From: Drosophila miranda
Taxonomy: Eukaryota > Arthropoda > Insecta > Diptera > Drosophilidae
Assembly (NCBI RefSeq): GCF_003369915.1
Contig: NC_046676.1
Span: 20,504,001-20,568,000, forward strand
Direction: 5' to 3'
Length of the DNA stretch: 64,000 bases
Position numbers and translations under genes: made by a program
In this document: positions 36,101-48,714 of the stretch, piece after piece
Layout: every line of letters starts with the position of its first letter
How positions within the stretch are numbered: position 1 is the stretch's first letter
Notes under the pieces: model-generated
Seen by the model: the letters and a program-made list of their open reading frames with translations, nothing else
What the model was told of the DNA's origin: nothing
Databases searched by the model: none

Positions 36101-38694
36101 CAGGCCACGGCCACGTTCCACCAGTGGCGCGACTCTAAGTTCGTCTACGGCCTGAACTTCTCCAGCCAGAACGATGCGGAGAACTTCGCCCGGGCCATGA
36201 TGCACGCGCTGGAGGTAAGTGCCGCTTGCTCGGGCCGCTTCCCCACCCCATCTATAGACCGTCTCTCAATCGCTGCAGGTGCTCAGCGGCCGGGTGGCCA
36301 ACAACCCGGGCGGACAGCCGACCAATGGTAACGGGTACGAGGAGGACATGGGCTACCGCACCATGACCAGCGAGGATGCGGCCATTCTCCGGCAGAACAA
36401 CGGCATTGCCGGCCACATCACGCCCTCGGCCCAGACGCCCACTTCGCAGACCAACCAGAACAACATACCCCAGAGTCCGCCGACGCCCCAGGGCCACCAT
36501 CGCACCAGCAGGTGGGTACCGCTACCATCTCTCATCCACCGCCTCAGGGATCGATTCCCCATTCGATCGCGCACTCATTAATCCATGCTCTCACTCTCTC
36601 ATCCTCCCGCTCATGCCTCATCCTTGCATGCGATCCTCCGCTGAAATTTGCTCACTAAAGGAATTCCCTTAGCGCACCGCCGGCCCCCCAGCCGCAGCAA
36701 CAGCAGCAGCAGATGGCCCCGCCCGGACCACATTACAGACCGCCCGCCGGCAACGGACCCACGCCCAACGGCCTACCGCCGCAGGTGAACCCACAAATCC
36801 CCCCGGCCCCGGGCCAGGCCCTGCAGCAGCCGCAGCAGCCCCAACAACAGCCACAGCAGCCGTACCAGCAGCAGCAGCAGCAACCCGTCTACGCCGCCCA
36901 GCAGCAGCAGCAGCAGATGGTCCAGGCGGGCTATCCGGGTCCCTCTCAGGTACGTCCAGAACATACATACATATGTCCAGATCCTGGCAGATCCCAGATT
37001 CAGATTCCTCATTTCGCTGCCACGTGTTTGTCTTTCTGTTTCATTTCATCCGCAAATTGGCTTGATCCACCCCTCTTGATCCACCCGAACCGTCCGCACC
37101 ACCTGAACCCACCACCAATGCTCCAATGCTCCAATGAAACACCATCAGTACCAGCAGCCGCACTACGTGCTCTCCAATTCTAATCCCAATCTCAATATGC
37201 ATCAATACCCGACACAGCCCCCACAGCAGTCTCTGCCGCAGCAGCAGCAGCAGCAGCAGCCCCAGCCGCCGCATCAGAACGGGGGCGGACCCATTTACGT
37301 GGTCTCGCAGCCCGGCCACGGACACGGCCACATCCCGAGCTCGGCCAGCGCCAACAGCGTCGTGTACGCCAGCCAGCAACAGATGGTCCAGCAGCAGCAG
37401 CAGCAGCAGCAGCCGCCACAGGCGCCGGCCATGCCCGCTCCCGGCTACGGTCCGCCCCAGGCACACCCACAGCCGCCGCCGCAGCAGCAGCAGCAGCAGG
37501 CGGAGAATCCGTATGGCCAGGTGCCGATGCCGCCGCCAATGAATCCGTCACAAGGCCAGATCCCTCTGAACCGCATGAGCAGCCAGGGCGGGGGCCAGCC
37601 CGCTGCTCCAGCCCCGCCCCCGCCGCCGCCCACCTTCGGCGGAGCTCCGCCAGCGCCGCCACAGATGTTCAACGGAGCCCCGCCTCCGCCACAGCCGCCG
37701 GCTCCACCGGCGCCGCCAGCCATGGGTGGACCGCCAGCTCCGGGTGGTCCCGGGGGTCCTGGCGCCCCTCCTCCACCGCCTCCGCCCCCGGGAATGGGCG
37801 GAGCGCCCAAAAAAGATGACCCCCAAGCAGATCTCATGGGCTCACTGGCCGTCCAACTGCAACAGTTCAAGCTCAAGAAGAACAAGGTGAGTGGGGGACC
37901 CATCCTCCGGCATTGGAAGATCCTAGTAAATTATATAATCGCTTATGCCTTATCCCTTATCCCTTATCCGTTCTCCGTCACAGTCCACGACCTCCGCTCC
38001 GGAGAACAGTGGCAGCAGCACCTCGAGTGGAGGCAGCGGAAACTATGGCACAATCGGACGCAGCTCCAATGGCATGGCCTCCATGATGGACGAGATGGCC
38101 AAGACGCTGGCGCGTCGTCGTGCCCAGGCCGAGAAGAAAGAGGTGAGTGCACTGAAGTGGGCGTTTCCATTTAGCTAATTCCTTGTTCTTTCCGTTTTTA
38201 GCCCGATCCTGAGCCCGAGGTGAAGCAGCGTCCGTGGGAGAAGTCCAACACGCTGCCCCACAAGCTGGGCGGCGGTGCCGGAAACGGCTCTGGGACGAAC
38301 GGGCCCAACGGCAGCTCTGGCGGAGCTGGCAGCAACACAACGAACAGCGGCGGGGAATCGCCGCGACCCATGCGAAAGCGCTTCGGCAGTGCCAGCGAGG
38401 AGACCATTCTGAAGGTGAGAGATCTCTTGGAGTTTTCCCTTGAATTCGGCACAAGAGGCTAATTCTTTCTGTTGTCTGACAGGTGAACGGCGATGGCCTG
38501 TCCCTGGCACTGTCCAACGGAGACTTGGAGACACTGAAGGCTGAGATAGTGCGCGAGATGCGCCTGGAGATCCAGAAGGTCAAGACCGAGATCATAGATG
38601 GTGGGTGGATTAATTCCTTCTCTGATCTGCCGATGGTTTCTAATAAAACTTGTGTGTTCTTGCAGCTATCAAATCGGAGTTCAATCGCAGATAG
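33164..38694 (+). CDS. ena: Enabled (Ena/VASP actin regulator), long-isoform span
   Basis: The long start exon is 33164-34212 (ATGGCCATGAAG; donor GC|GTATGT, phase 2). Common exons are 35893-36214, 36279-36511, 36673-36949, 37149-37886, 37984-38142, 38202-38414, 38483-38600 and 38666-38694 (TAG). Every phase agrees. The long form is 1045 residues; starting at 30014 gives 697. The EVH1 domain lies in the first common exon ([15 protein letters not shown] to [12 protein letters not shown]) and binds FPPPP-type ligands. Next come Q-rich and polyproline segments ([11 protein letters not shown]), which recruit profilin and SH3 partners. The C-terminal EVH2 follows: a G-actin-binding motif ([20 protein letters not shown]), an F-actin-binding motif (KSNTLPHK) and a tetramerising coiled coil ending AIKSEFNRR. 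Enabled sits at leading edges and filopodial tips, opposes capping, elongates filaments and acts in Abl and axon-guidance pathways. The long exon adds a divergent N-terminus ([12 protein letters not shown], then Ser/Thr, His and Gln runs). Its donor is the least certain border. Confidence 0.93.
34291..34313 (+). repeat. 23-G homopolymer
   Basis: An uninterrupted run of 23 G about 80 bases after the proposed donor of the long ena exon. It is G-quadruplex-prone and a likely place for sequence-length error. If the donor at 34212 were not used, the run would encode polyglycine. Confidence 0.95.
34933..34941 (+). promoter_or_regulatory. TATA-like box before the common ena exons
   Basis: TATATAAGG at 34933 is followed by TC-rich leader-like sequence, about 950 bases upstream of the first common ena exon. 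It could mark an internal ena promoter. No matching start exon with the right phase was found, so this is weak. Confidence 0.2.
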
Positions 38695-40930
38695 ATCAAC
38701 ACATTATCAAGATATGCGTGGGCCCCGCACTCCCGAAGGTCCAAGTCGGAGGAGCAGCAGCAGTAGGAGCAAGCTTGAATGCACTCGGTGACCGAAGGAG
38801 TGGGGAGCGATGGCATGGGCATAAATACGTACACAGAAAAGATACATACGAGTAAATATGTATAAAGCATATGCTCTAGGTTATATGTAGGGTTACATAA
38901 ACACAAAACACAAACACAAAACACACACACAAACGCAGAATAGGCGTATGAGGTGGAACTTTAGTCAAAGTAATTATATTTTTAGTGGGAACTGCTTACC
39001 GACTTTTAAGTTACGTCTACGTATACTTCTATCTATTCGGCGACCCTCAGTATGTAATTAACTCTACAATTGTACATTATTTTGCATAAGTCTAAACCAA
39101 TTTTAGTGTGAGAACCAGAATTCTTTCGTTTATCCTCTCCTCTCCCAATCCCTCGCTCCCACCAAGCGGATTTCTTTTAGTTTGTTCTCTGTCAACAGTC
39201 CCCCCTACCCTCCCTACCAAATTTTTTTTGAACCACTTTTGTAATACATACCATTTTGATGTATCTCTCTGGATCGGTGCACGAATACACAGACACAATC
39301 AAACACACGAACACCCCATATGCATACGTACATATAAAAGAACACCCTTTCATATATACATAACTTTATATAGTACCTATATATGGGCATGGCATACTCA
39401 TTAACCAAACCTAAAAGAAATTAAGTATTACGATTGGAGGCGAGGCGAGGCGAAACAAAACTATTCCACAAATGTCATCCATCAACGCTCTCTCTCTCTC
39501 TATCTGTCGATCTCTCATACTCCCCCAGTCGTCTGGTCTGTGGAGGAGCAACGAGAGAAAGGTCACTTCACTGCATTTCCCCCCGGACAACAAAACCGAA
39601 ACCAATTTCCTAAGCACACGATCTCATACGAACTCAATTTAAGCAACATCGGAACAAGAACCAGCAAGTCTTCAGCAAAAACAGAAACAGAAACCGAAAC
39701 ATCAACAGTTCAAAGCGGAATTGAGTGCGGTGTTCAGGACTCTGACTCTCGAGCAACTTAGCGTTAGATATACAAGTAAACATGCATTACCCCTGCGATC
39801 TAAGCGATCTATACAGCGAAATTAGAAAGCTAAATAAACAATTGACTGCTGCGTATTATACATACATAAATATATATATACATACTGATATATAAATATA
39901 AAAGAAAGCCACTAAATATTGTACACTCCTCCTCCACTAAATATTGTACACTCCTCCCCAGATTCGGCGGTGGGCGAGCGCCTTCCCGTCCGATCTTGAA
40001 CATATGAGTACCGATTTCAACTTCCATATACATACGACTAAGACTAAATAGTGAAATTATTGAATGAACGCAGATAACGAGGATGCGCGGAGGGTCTGGC
40101 CTGGCACTAGGGCAGAGGAGGAGGATGCGGAGTAGGAGCAGCAGAAGAGTTTAGTTCTTAAGGCATACAAAAGTGAAATTGTTTATTAAGTGGACAAGAA
40201 ATTTATTTATACTGCGGATCGGATCGGATCCGATTGGATCGATCGGTGTAGTTGTGTATAATTCGAATGCATATAAATACGTTTAGTTTTCTGTAATTTA
40301 ACGATCATTTGATGTAGTACATATATATTGACTGTACTGTGCAAGGTGGCGTCGATATGCAGACGTACGTACGAGTACGAGTATGAGTATATAGATTATA
40401 TGGAATACCTAGTTATATGGCGGCCAGACGCGTCAGTCGGAGGCGTATGTAAATGTTATGATTTTTGTATTTTTATATATGATCTTTGCTGCAGCGTTGC
40501 GGCAACAATGGCAGGCAACAATTTAATATTAAAAACACACACGTAAACTATTTTAAACAAGAGAGAAGGAGATCGAGCAGATCGAGGATACCCGTGCGCG
40601 GAGCGAGCGCATACTTTTTATGTATTAAATTAAATATATATATTATACACTTATATACAACAACAAGAATATTCAATATACATACGTGGCGAGGCATATG
40701 CAGATGCAGGAAGAGACATTGAGCAAACATTGACTTGAGATCAAAATATATATAAAGTAAATCAGCAACGGATTCATTTAGAACTGTAAGAGCGGCATAA
40801 GTTATAGCGGCGGAGGAGTCGAGTCGTGGCGAGGCGAGGCGAGGCAAAAGGAATAGAGGCGCAAACATTATATGCATATTCAACAAAAAGAGCGTACAGT
40901 GAAATAAACAACCAACGTTTGTATGTGAAA
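38695..40930 (+). other. ena: ena 3'UTR
   Basis: About 2.2 kb of A+T-rich sequence after the stop with no coding potential. Poly(A) signals AATAAA lie at 39833-39838 (proximal) and 40903-40908 (distal). The distal one is followed by a GT-rich stretch (TTTGTATGTG, GTGTGTTTTT), as expected for cleavage. Two lengths of 3'UTR are therefore likely. Confidence 0.7.
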
Positions 40931-41520
40931 ACCAAATGAAAGTGTGTTTTTATTACTAGTTTCTTTACGGTACACAGCGTTTTTGACCATCTTTGCCGAA
41001 AACTTTTCGTCTATGCCCATCTCTACCGTAGACTACACGGTATGTTGGAGGAATTACTTTTTACTCATTAAAAATTTACTTAATTAACTTAACTTGTAGC
41101 AGGTGCAAGCCCTGTGGCACATGGCAGCTGTTCCGAGAATCGACAGCTCCCACATTTATAATTACAAGTCCCCAATGCCACCAATAAACACATTCCTGCT
41201 TGCGTCCACAAAACTTGCATTCATAGAGAATTTGAATTTTTAATGGAAGTAGTTTGTAAGAAAATGTACGGAGCACTAATAGATGCAATGCAAGTCTAAT
41301 GGCGTCTTCATGGGTATGCTCCTGGGTGTGGCTGGGGCGACAAGGAACAGCAACAATGACCCTCAAGCGTTTCGTACGAATACAAAAATTTAAATTCTTT
41401 CATTTCAACATTGAACCAAGTTCAAATTCTCCCGCGCTGGTTCTGTGATCTAAAAGCTTTCTCTAACAGACCTCTGTTGAGCGAGAGAGGAACTCAAAAG
41501 CTTACAGTCCCTTACATTCA
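40931..41520. other. ena / SMP-gene intergenic spacer
   Basis: A short spacer after the distal ena poly(A) signal. The only structure I note is a 43-codon cysteine-containing open frame on the minus strand (41220-41089), treated as a candidate only in the findings. Confidence 0.35.
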
Positions 41521-42600
41521 GGATGACCGTTTACGGCATTTTTAATACTTTTCGGTATTTTTTTGGGTAAAATTAAACCGAAACCAATCAACCATACATT
41601 AAATTAATAAATATAGGAATATTTAAGAAAATATACCATTTGTAAGAACAAAGGGTATAAAAACTTTCATATGTAGGTTTTTTTTATTGTATTCCAATGA
41701 ACTACACTTAAATCCGCTCTTTCACTTTCAAAAAATGTATATTTGGCGCGCACCACTCGTATCCAGTCGATAATCGATAACAAAACTTGAATCGGGTAAG
41801 GACCTCTTTCACCCGGCTCACACAAACATGTTGCTAATTCCATGCACACATACCCTGGGGGAAATGGATGTTATAGAACTGTGAATATGTTTGTCATCCC
41901 AGGCAAAAACAATGTATTTTCAATATATTTTAATATTATTCAATATTATTTAATATTATTTTCAATATTTCCACGATATTTTAAAGCTTATTGTCTTCTT
42001 GCAGAGACCAAGAATAGGTATCAGGATCGAGATCATTTACTCATCATATACATGAATATGCCTAAAAAATGTTAATTTGAGAAAAGGTCTTTATTAGTTA
42101 CGTTTTATCTCATATCAATATTTATACTTTCATATAAAAATAACAAAATAGGGTATACAAGGGCCTATACTACGGCTTACACGCAATATAGCGACTCTTT
42201 TTTTGTTAAACTTTTTCGTTTAAAAACTATTCAATCTTGTAGAAAATTTATTCATCAATGGGATAAAACTAATGGGGCATTGCTGAGAGATTTAGTTAGT
42301 CAGCATTATTCAATGGAATATCAAAATTGAGCAATATGAACGAAATTCCTTTTCCGTTTGTTTTGATTGACCTATTTCGCTACTTGTTTTTTGTTTGACT
42401 TATTTCGCTAAAACTTCTTTTTACGCAACATGCAATAAAAGCAAGTATTAAGAATACACCAGTTAAATAGAAAATTGATTAATTAATCGGATAAAACTAG
42501 GTGGGCATGACTAAATGTTCTATCTAGCTAGTAATATTCGTCGGAATATCAAAATTGAGCAATATGCTTTCCAATACTCGATGGAGAACGATTAACCCAT
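41520..42600 (-). repeat. dispersed A+T-rich repeat cluster 3
   Basis: It shares modules with clusters 1 and 2 in the cluster-2 orientation. These include GGCGCGCACCACTCG at about 41734, a block from CCATGCACACATACCC to GGTATCAGGATCGAG (41840-42032) that matches 6945-7015 reversed, and TAAATGTTCTATCTAGC with GTAATATTCGTCGGAATATC (42512-42550). It borders directly on the duplicated segment starting at 42529. Confidence 0.7.
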
Positions 42601-43039
42601 TGCAAGACAAGGGGGTATTTCAATTTTCCACCGAAAATAATGAAAATTTAATAATGTTAGCGTAGTTGAGGTGAAAGTTAGCGTGGCTATTTTTAAGTTT
42701 AGAGGAAAGATGGCATGCATCCACAAAACGAGTTTACAATCATTAATATTTTCCGTCACTTGCCGCGGGGGGTTTAAGTGGGCTAATCTCGATTTCTTAT
42801 CGATATACGATAAGTCAAAGTTTAACGAGTAAGGTTGGTTGTTTTTTTGGTCTCCGGGAAAATTAATGAAATAGCGGCGGCAAAAGTTGTACGGTAGCGT
42901 TCTGAAGAACACGAAAATAAAGAAACAAAAACAACACTAAAATCATCAAGTCAAGTGTATTCGTGTGTGAGTGTGTGTACGTGTGCCTGGGACTGCATTG
43001 GTAGTGGAATTTTGGCAAGAACCGCAAATATTTAAAAAG
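42529..43039 (+). repeat. 0.5-kb duplicated segment, copy A (with DRE), upstream of the SMP-C2-C1 gene
   Basis: This 511-bp segment matches 57031-57533 with three substitutions and one 8-bp indel that I can count. It carries a perfect DRE (TATCGATA, 42798-42805) beside an inverted CGATA. The right half (from about 42860) looks like a leader: A-rich and then GTGTGT-rich. I infer that it contains the distal promoter and start of the SMP-C2-C1 gene. Its left edge is continuous with the repeat-family sequence of cluster 3. Confidence 0.85.
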
Positions 43040-46000
43040 CGTTGCAAAAATAAAATACAATTTACATACATATAAGTGTGAGCGCGTGTGTATGTGTCTT
43101 AACATAAAACAATTTGTAGAAATGTCAAACTCGAAATAAGCAAAAATCAAACGGTATTAGGGCTGCTGCAACAACAACAACCGCAGCATCTGCATTGAAG
43201 CTGCAAACAGCTGATCCGCTCTCATTGATACTTGTGTGGTTGTTGTTGCCGCTGTGGCTGAACATTCAAATGTTGGCCAAGTATTTGGTGGCCTCTGCTT
43301 GCCTGGCCTAAACTGGCTACAATATGTGGTGGCTAGTGGCCCAGTAACGTGGCAGTGAAATCTAGATAAATCTGAATAACTAAATCTATATATTAGGGTG
43401 TGTGTGTGTGTGTGTCAATGTAACGGCAAACAGCAGCCAGCAATACAGTGGTACTCCAAACATTACGATTTCTTATCGCAAGACATTGAGAATTTGAATA
43501 ACAATATAAACGAGTTTCATCAAAGCGGAAGCAACCCTCAAATACACACAATATAGCATTGAACTTTATGTCTTATGTGAAAAGAAGACGTGACAAAAGA
43601 TCCGTTTGTGTCTATCTCTCTTTTAGTTCATTTTACGTGCCTTTGTAAAATTCATCACAGCTCTAATCGCCTCCCCGACGCCTATAACCCTTGGGCATCC
43701 AAAGGAGCAACGAAATAAAGTGATAAAAGCATCCAAGGATCTGTCCCGCTTTGCCGTCACGCAAAGAGTGCCTTAAATAAGAACGAAAGAGATTACAAAA
43801 CGGCGTTATTACTAAACGAAAATAATCGTCAACGTTTTGGTTAATTTGCCCCATTTATGGGAAATTGGCAGTGCAAAGGTTCTGGCTAGGAATACTTACG
43901 CCACCCTCCGCCGGAGTGCTAACGTGGCCTTTGGCATTAGCTGATTGGTGGTGGCCCGGGTGAGTAGAGAGAGCGAGAGAGTGGACGATTTGCTTACCAT
44001 GTGTTCCAAGCTTTTCCAACCCACTCCACTATTCCCCTATTGATTTGCATTACATTACCCCCACCCAACAACCTGTCCCAACACACAAGCAGAGAAATTT
44101 GTGGCCCAAAAGTTTCTTTAATTGGAATTTATCGAAATTTTTCGGAGCCCCCTTCATTCAGGTGGCACGTGGATTGGGTCATTCCACACAAACACACACA
44201 CACACACACACACACATCCACTACATATTGTTGTCACTAATCAATCACAGAGCATTTTCCATGCTGTTTTTCCCCACCAACCCCGCACACATGAGGAAAT
44301 TTGGCTAAACGAAGAAATAGAAACGGCAAAATTTACTGTTAAAATAACATGAACAGATGATGTTAACATGCCTCCTCCGTGTTTCTCCTTAATAATGCAA
44401 TCTATTTTTACTTCCACGAAACATTACAACGCACATCCTGCGGACAAACCAACAACAACAACAACATCAAAACTTATTACACCGCGCTGCATGGTAAGTA
44501 GACCAACCAACCCCCTGGCCCCTGCCATATTCGCGCCATCCATCCCCCTTTTTGCGCACATACTTAAATGGGGAGTTCTCCCTGGCGGATGGGATGGGCT
44601 GGCTGGGTGGACTCTCTTTGGGTGTGTTTGCTGCGCGGTAGGAAGATGTGCCAGCGATCGTCCATGCGATAACGAGAGGGGGGATGGGGTGGGGTAGTGC
44701 GTGCGCTGCCACTCCAACCCCCATTCATTCGGTTTAAAAGCCACCCCCAGATGTCGAAACTGTGTCACAGGCTGTTGAAGCTGCTGGCGCAGGAAAAACC
44801 GGGCCGACGGTTTTGACGGCTGCTGCAGTTTTCCGGCCTCACTCCACAGCCTGCACCCTGCACGAGCCTGTGCCGTGCCGTGCCTCTCTTATACCGCCTG
44901 CCTGTGTGTGTGTGTGCCGGCAGCAAAAGCTCCGCTTCTGAGGCAAAGCTTTCGGAGGATAACAAGTAAACAAACAAACGAAATGGACCCATGAAACTTT
45001 GATGAATTCTCCTCTGGGGGCTCCTCCTGGGAGCGCGGGAACGTTGACAAATCAATTTGAAATGTCGCTCTGTTCACACGAATCCTCAATTATTGATGGT
45101 TGGCCTGGCAACCCCGGTTGGCCGCGGGTCCTGGACTGGTCAAAACACTTGGTGGCGGGGTTAAAGTGCCTCTCACATAGGCCGAGCAAATTACTCCGCA
45201 CAAAAGCGTGGCATTCATTTGCCGACCAATCGGGAGACACAAAATCAATCGAGGACATATGTATCCTTGCAGCCATGCGTAATCCGTTCGCTTCTCTGGT
45301 CCAATTTTCACACTCAAATCGATTGGTTCCTTGCCACTTTTGCGAGCTTTAATCGATAATTGGTGTATGGGAACGGAACGAGTTTTCACAGAGAACATAG
45401 CACAGAGCCCAGAGTCGAAAGTCGAAAGGTTCTCCAGCTCTCGCTTGTCTGAGAGTTGGGCAAAATACTCGTAGCTGTAGCTGTAGCTGTAGATGTTGTT
45501 GTGTCTTCTGAACTTTGTCTTTTGTGTCGAACTCTGGCTGTTGTGTTGTATAAGCACGCAACTCTGGCTCCCGCCACCCCTTGGGGGTGGTCATCGGACT
45601 GCATTGGGGAGTAGAGTGCTTGCGTGTTGATGTTGGCCCCTCAGCTCAGTCGTGCCCCCGTGTCCCCATAAATCCTCATTCGCTTATTACGCATACGCCC
45701 TGTTTTGGCAGAGCTTCCAAAAATAGACCCAGCCTTGACACGCTCGAATGGCAAGACAGCCAAAGGTCAACCGATATCGGGGAATCGAACGAGCCAGAAA
45801 TTGAAGTGCAATTTGGTTTATGCCAGGCACTGCACGGCAGCTCGATTAGATCTCGATCCCCATGCCCCTTCCTCAGAGGCAGAGAAGTCGTAGAGAGCCT
45901 AGTCCGATGCCTTATCAATTCGAATGGAATACTCGCATAGAACGCTCTGAATGTTCGATGGGATGACATCATCGAGTGTCTTTTCCACGGTCTACGGTGT

Positions 46001-47260
46001 CGTAATTTGGCACATTTTATTGACCCATTAATAGGTGAATAGGAGACAGCCTGTTGCTGGTGCTGTCACTGCCATGGCGAACTCCCGAGATCCGTATCGA
46101 GCGGCACTTCACATTCATTAACAACAATTAAACGCGATAAAAGGGGGGAAGAAGAAGGCGAAGAGGCGCCTTCCCTGCGATAAGATTAGAAGGCCAGAGT
46201 CAACAAAGGTGGAACCCCGTCTGCAGTGAGTCAAGTGGCAGACAGATAATCAAAGTCCCATCCCCCCCCCACAATTTTGATTCATCTGCGCGGCACGACC
46301 TTCGCCGGCGCTGGCTGTGGCTTGTATTCCGATGGCCGATTGCCGATTGCCGATTGCCGGCTTCGGATTGCCGCACCCCATCATCATCTCTATTTATAGA
46401 CGCTTGCCGCTTGGCTACGCAATCAATATTCAATATTTATTCGCATTTTGAATGTGATTAGCTATTCGGAGGTGCACTCTAAGTGTTTGCAATGCCCCAG
46501 CCGCAATCCCCTTAGAATTTCCCCATTTGCGGCATTCTGTGAACACGCAGGTGAGGCAGCTGCTCACCCGAAGGGGGCATTCAACCCGAACCCTTTGACC
46601 TTTCGAAGCCAGCAATTAAAACGGAAGTGCCGGCAACCTGTTGCTGTTGCAAGCTCCGAGCGGTGCGGCTCTGGTGGCTCATTAAATACAAGAGAAAGAG
46701 TGGCTTCTGGGTTGCCCAACAAAGAGTGTTGTTTGCATGTGTTCCCACATGAAGTGGCAGTGGCAGCCAAGAGGTTTTGCTTTAATTAACTTGGCCCCAA
46801 CGGCACTTCTGGCCCATCATTTTGGTAGCAGTTTCCTCTCAAGAATGTGCGTGTTGATCCCAGAAGAGATGTGGACACTCCATACCCGTTAGAGGATGGC
46901 TGATCGTAGATCGTACACTGCTGGGGCACTGCTGGGGCTGTGGGGCGTGACAGACCGCCGCCCCTTTGGCAACGGGCGGATTCCTCTGGTGCCCCGATGC
47001 TTTTCTTGGGTTAAAAATACCCGAGAGAAGAGTACTTGTTGCTCTCGTAATCGCCCTCTCGACGCCCCATTCAGACCAGGGCGAGTGCCCCCGCCGAAAG
47101 GGGTCAATAGACGCGCCAGTGGCTGCGAGTCTCTACTTGGAAAACCCAGAGCCAAAGCAAGAGAATGCCCAAAAGTCAGCAGCGCAGAAAGCCCAAGAAA
47201 ACAAGAAGATTCTTCCGAGCCACAAGAGAAAGACAAGACGAAAAGATATATAAATAGAGA

Positions 47261-47291
<31 letters not shown>

Positions 47292-48644
47292 TGAGAGACA
47301 GAGACAGAGACGGAATGGTTTCTATTGATATAAAACAGATTATCGCATGCAAAGTGGCGTTTTGTTATTGTTTTTTTCGCGATTGAGCGATGGACAAATG
47401 GCCGAAATGTTTCGCTCGGCATTTTCCTCTTGGCAATGGCAAGCTTTTCACGAAAAGCTACAACAGATGGGATGGCATGGTGTGGGGGCAGCAATCGATG
47501 GGGCACGAACTGAACAATGTTCAAATATTAACTGCAACAAGTGCCAAGGCAGACGGAGGTGGGAGGTGGGGGGGTTGGCACAAGTATTTTCTTTTCTATT
47601 TTCTTTAGCCGTTTTGTTGAATGCAAATTCTCTCAAATGGTTTCTAATAAATCCGTGTATAGGGGTCGCATTCGGCAGTAAGAGAGAGAGAGAGAGAGGC
47701 AGACAGAGAGGGGGGCGGGCGGGAGGGGTGGTGCGGTGGTACAGAAATATCTAAAAATAAAGCCAGAACAAGCGCAGTATAAACAATCCGACGAAGTCGT
47801 AAAAAGCGCTTCCCATTCCTCCCCTCCCCTCCCCACCCCTCCTCACCTCGAGCCCAACCTCCGATTCCCTTACGTCATTTATTCTCTCTCTCTTTCTGTT
47901 TTGTGTATCTCCTCCTCTACTTTTCGGCGGTGTTTCGCTGCGACCTAAAAAAGAATAAAGAATCATGACGTCAGCAGCAGTCCCAGCATGGAATCGTTGA
48001 ATCGTTGGAGTTGGAAACGTGCCCGAGTCACGAAACAGAGGCAGGGGTAGGGGCCGGGGGCAGGGGCCGGGGGCAGGGGCCGGGGGCAGGGGCCGGGGCT
48101 GCCTCCCATCTCTAGGGAGAGCTGCTGGCGTCGGCGCACGGATACTTCTCTCGTACGAGTGCAGATCCCATTCGGATTCGGATTCGGATTCGGATACAGG
48201 CAGACAGGGTCGACAGTTCAGTTTCGGTTTGGTTTCCGTTCGGTTCCGTTTTCTGCCAACGTCTTCGAGTTCCTACAAATCCCTATTTTTTTTTGGTGCA
48301 GAGTTCCTTCCATAAAAGATATTTCAAAGATAATAGATTCGATCCGATCCGAGAGCTATTGGGTCAGTGGGTGATCCTCCAGCTGGTTTCCTTCTTCTAC
48401 TGTGGACACGACTCTTTGTGAGTGGCGATATTTTTCATATTTTCATTTTCATGAAAATTGTTCGAGTTCTATAAATAGGCACGCCCAGCGGTGGGGCTGC
48501 GGGTAGGATGGGAGGGATGGGAGGGGAGGGGAGGTCTTTCATGGCATACAGAAACCATGGCATCTCTCATCTGTTGCTCTCTCGCTCTCTCTGTCTGTGG
48601 CACATACCACGAGTACAACTATTTCTCTGTCTGATCTTCGGCAG
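43040..48644 (+). other. presumed leader exon(s) and first intron of the SMP-C2-C1 gene
   Basis: Possible leader-exon donors are CCCGG|GTGAGT at 43969 and CATG|GTAAGT at 44493. The acceptor TCTTCGGCAG|AACACC at 48644 precedes the coding exon. No other coding sequence is convincing. The interval also holds a CRE palindrome (TGACGTCA, 47966-47973), a GA tract (47259-47300) and the G-rich minisatellite listed separately. Confidence 0.4.
48050..48098 (+). repeat. 13-bp G-rich minisatellite, 3.7 copies
   Basis: Units of GGGGCCGGGGGCA at 48050, 48063 and 48076 plus a partial one. Repeated G4 runs make it a strong G-quadruplex candidate on the plus strand. It sits about 550 bp before the coding exon of the SMP-C2-C1 gene. 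Confidence 0.9.
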
Positions 48645-48660
48645 AACACCGACTACAACG

Positions 48661-48711
48661 ATGATGAACCAACGCCTGGACCTCGGCTGGAACTCGTCCG
48701 TCTGCTGCTAA
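48661..48711 (+). other. uORF ending three bases before the SMP-C2-C1 start codon
   Basis: ATGATG at 48661 opens 16 codons (MMNQRLDLGWNSSVCC) ending in TAA at 48709-48711. After ACG the main ATG follows at 48715. It lies in the same exon, after the acceptor at 48644, so every transcript using that acceptor contains it. The arrangement predicts control by leaky scanning or reinitiation. Confidence 0.65.
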
Positions 48712-48714
48712 ACG

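Noticed and set aside
37445..37903. 152-codon minus-strand Gly/Cys-rich frame
   Set aside because: It is antisense to the proline-rich ena exon, so the glycine runs are complemented proline codons.
42592..42912. 106-codon minus-strand frame, repeated almost unchanged at 57094-57414
   Set aside because: It is identical only because the DNA is a recent duplicate. It lies antisense over a DRE promoter region and has no domain.
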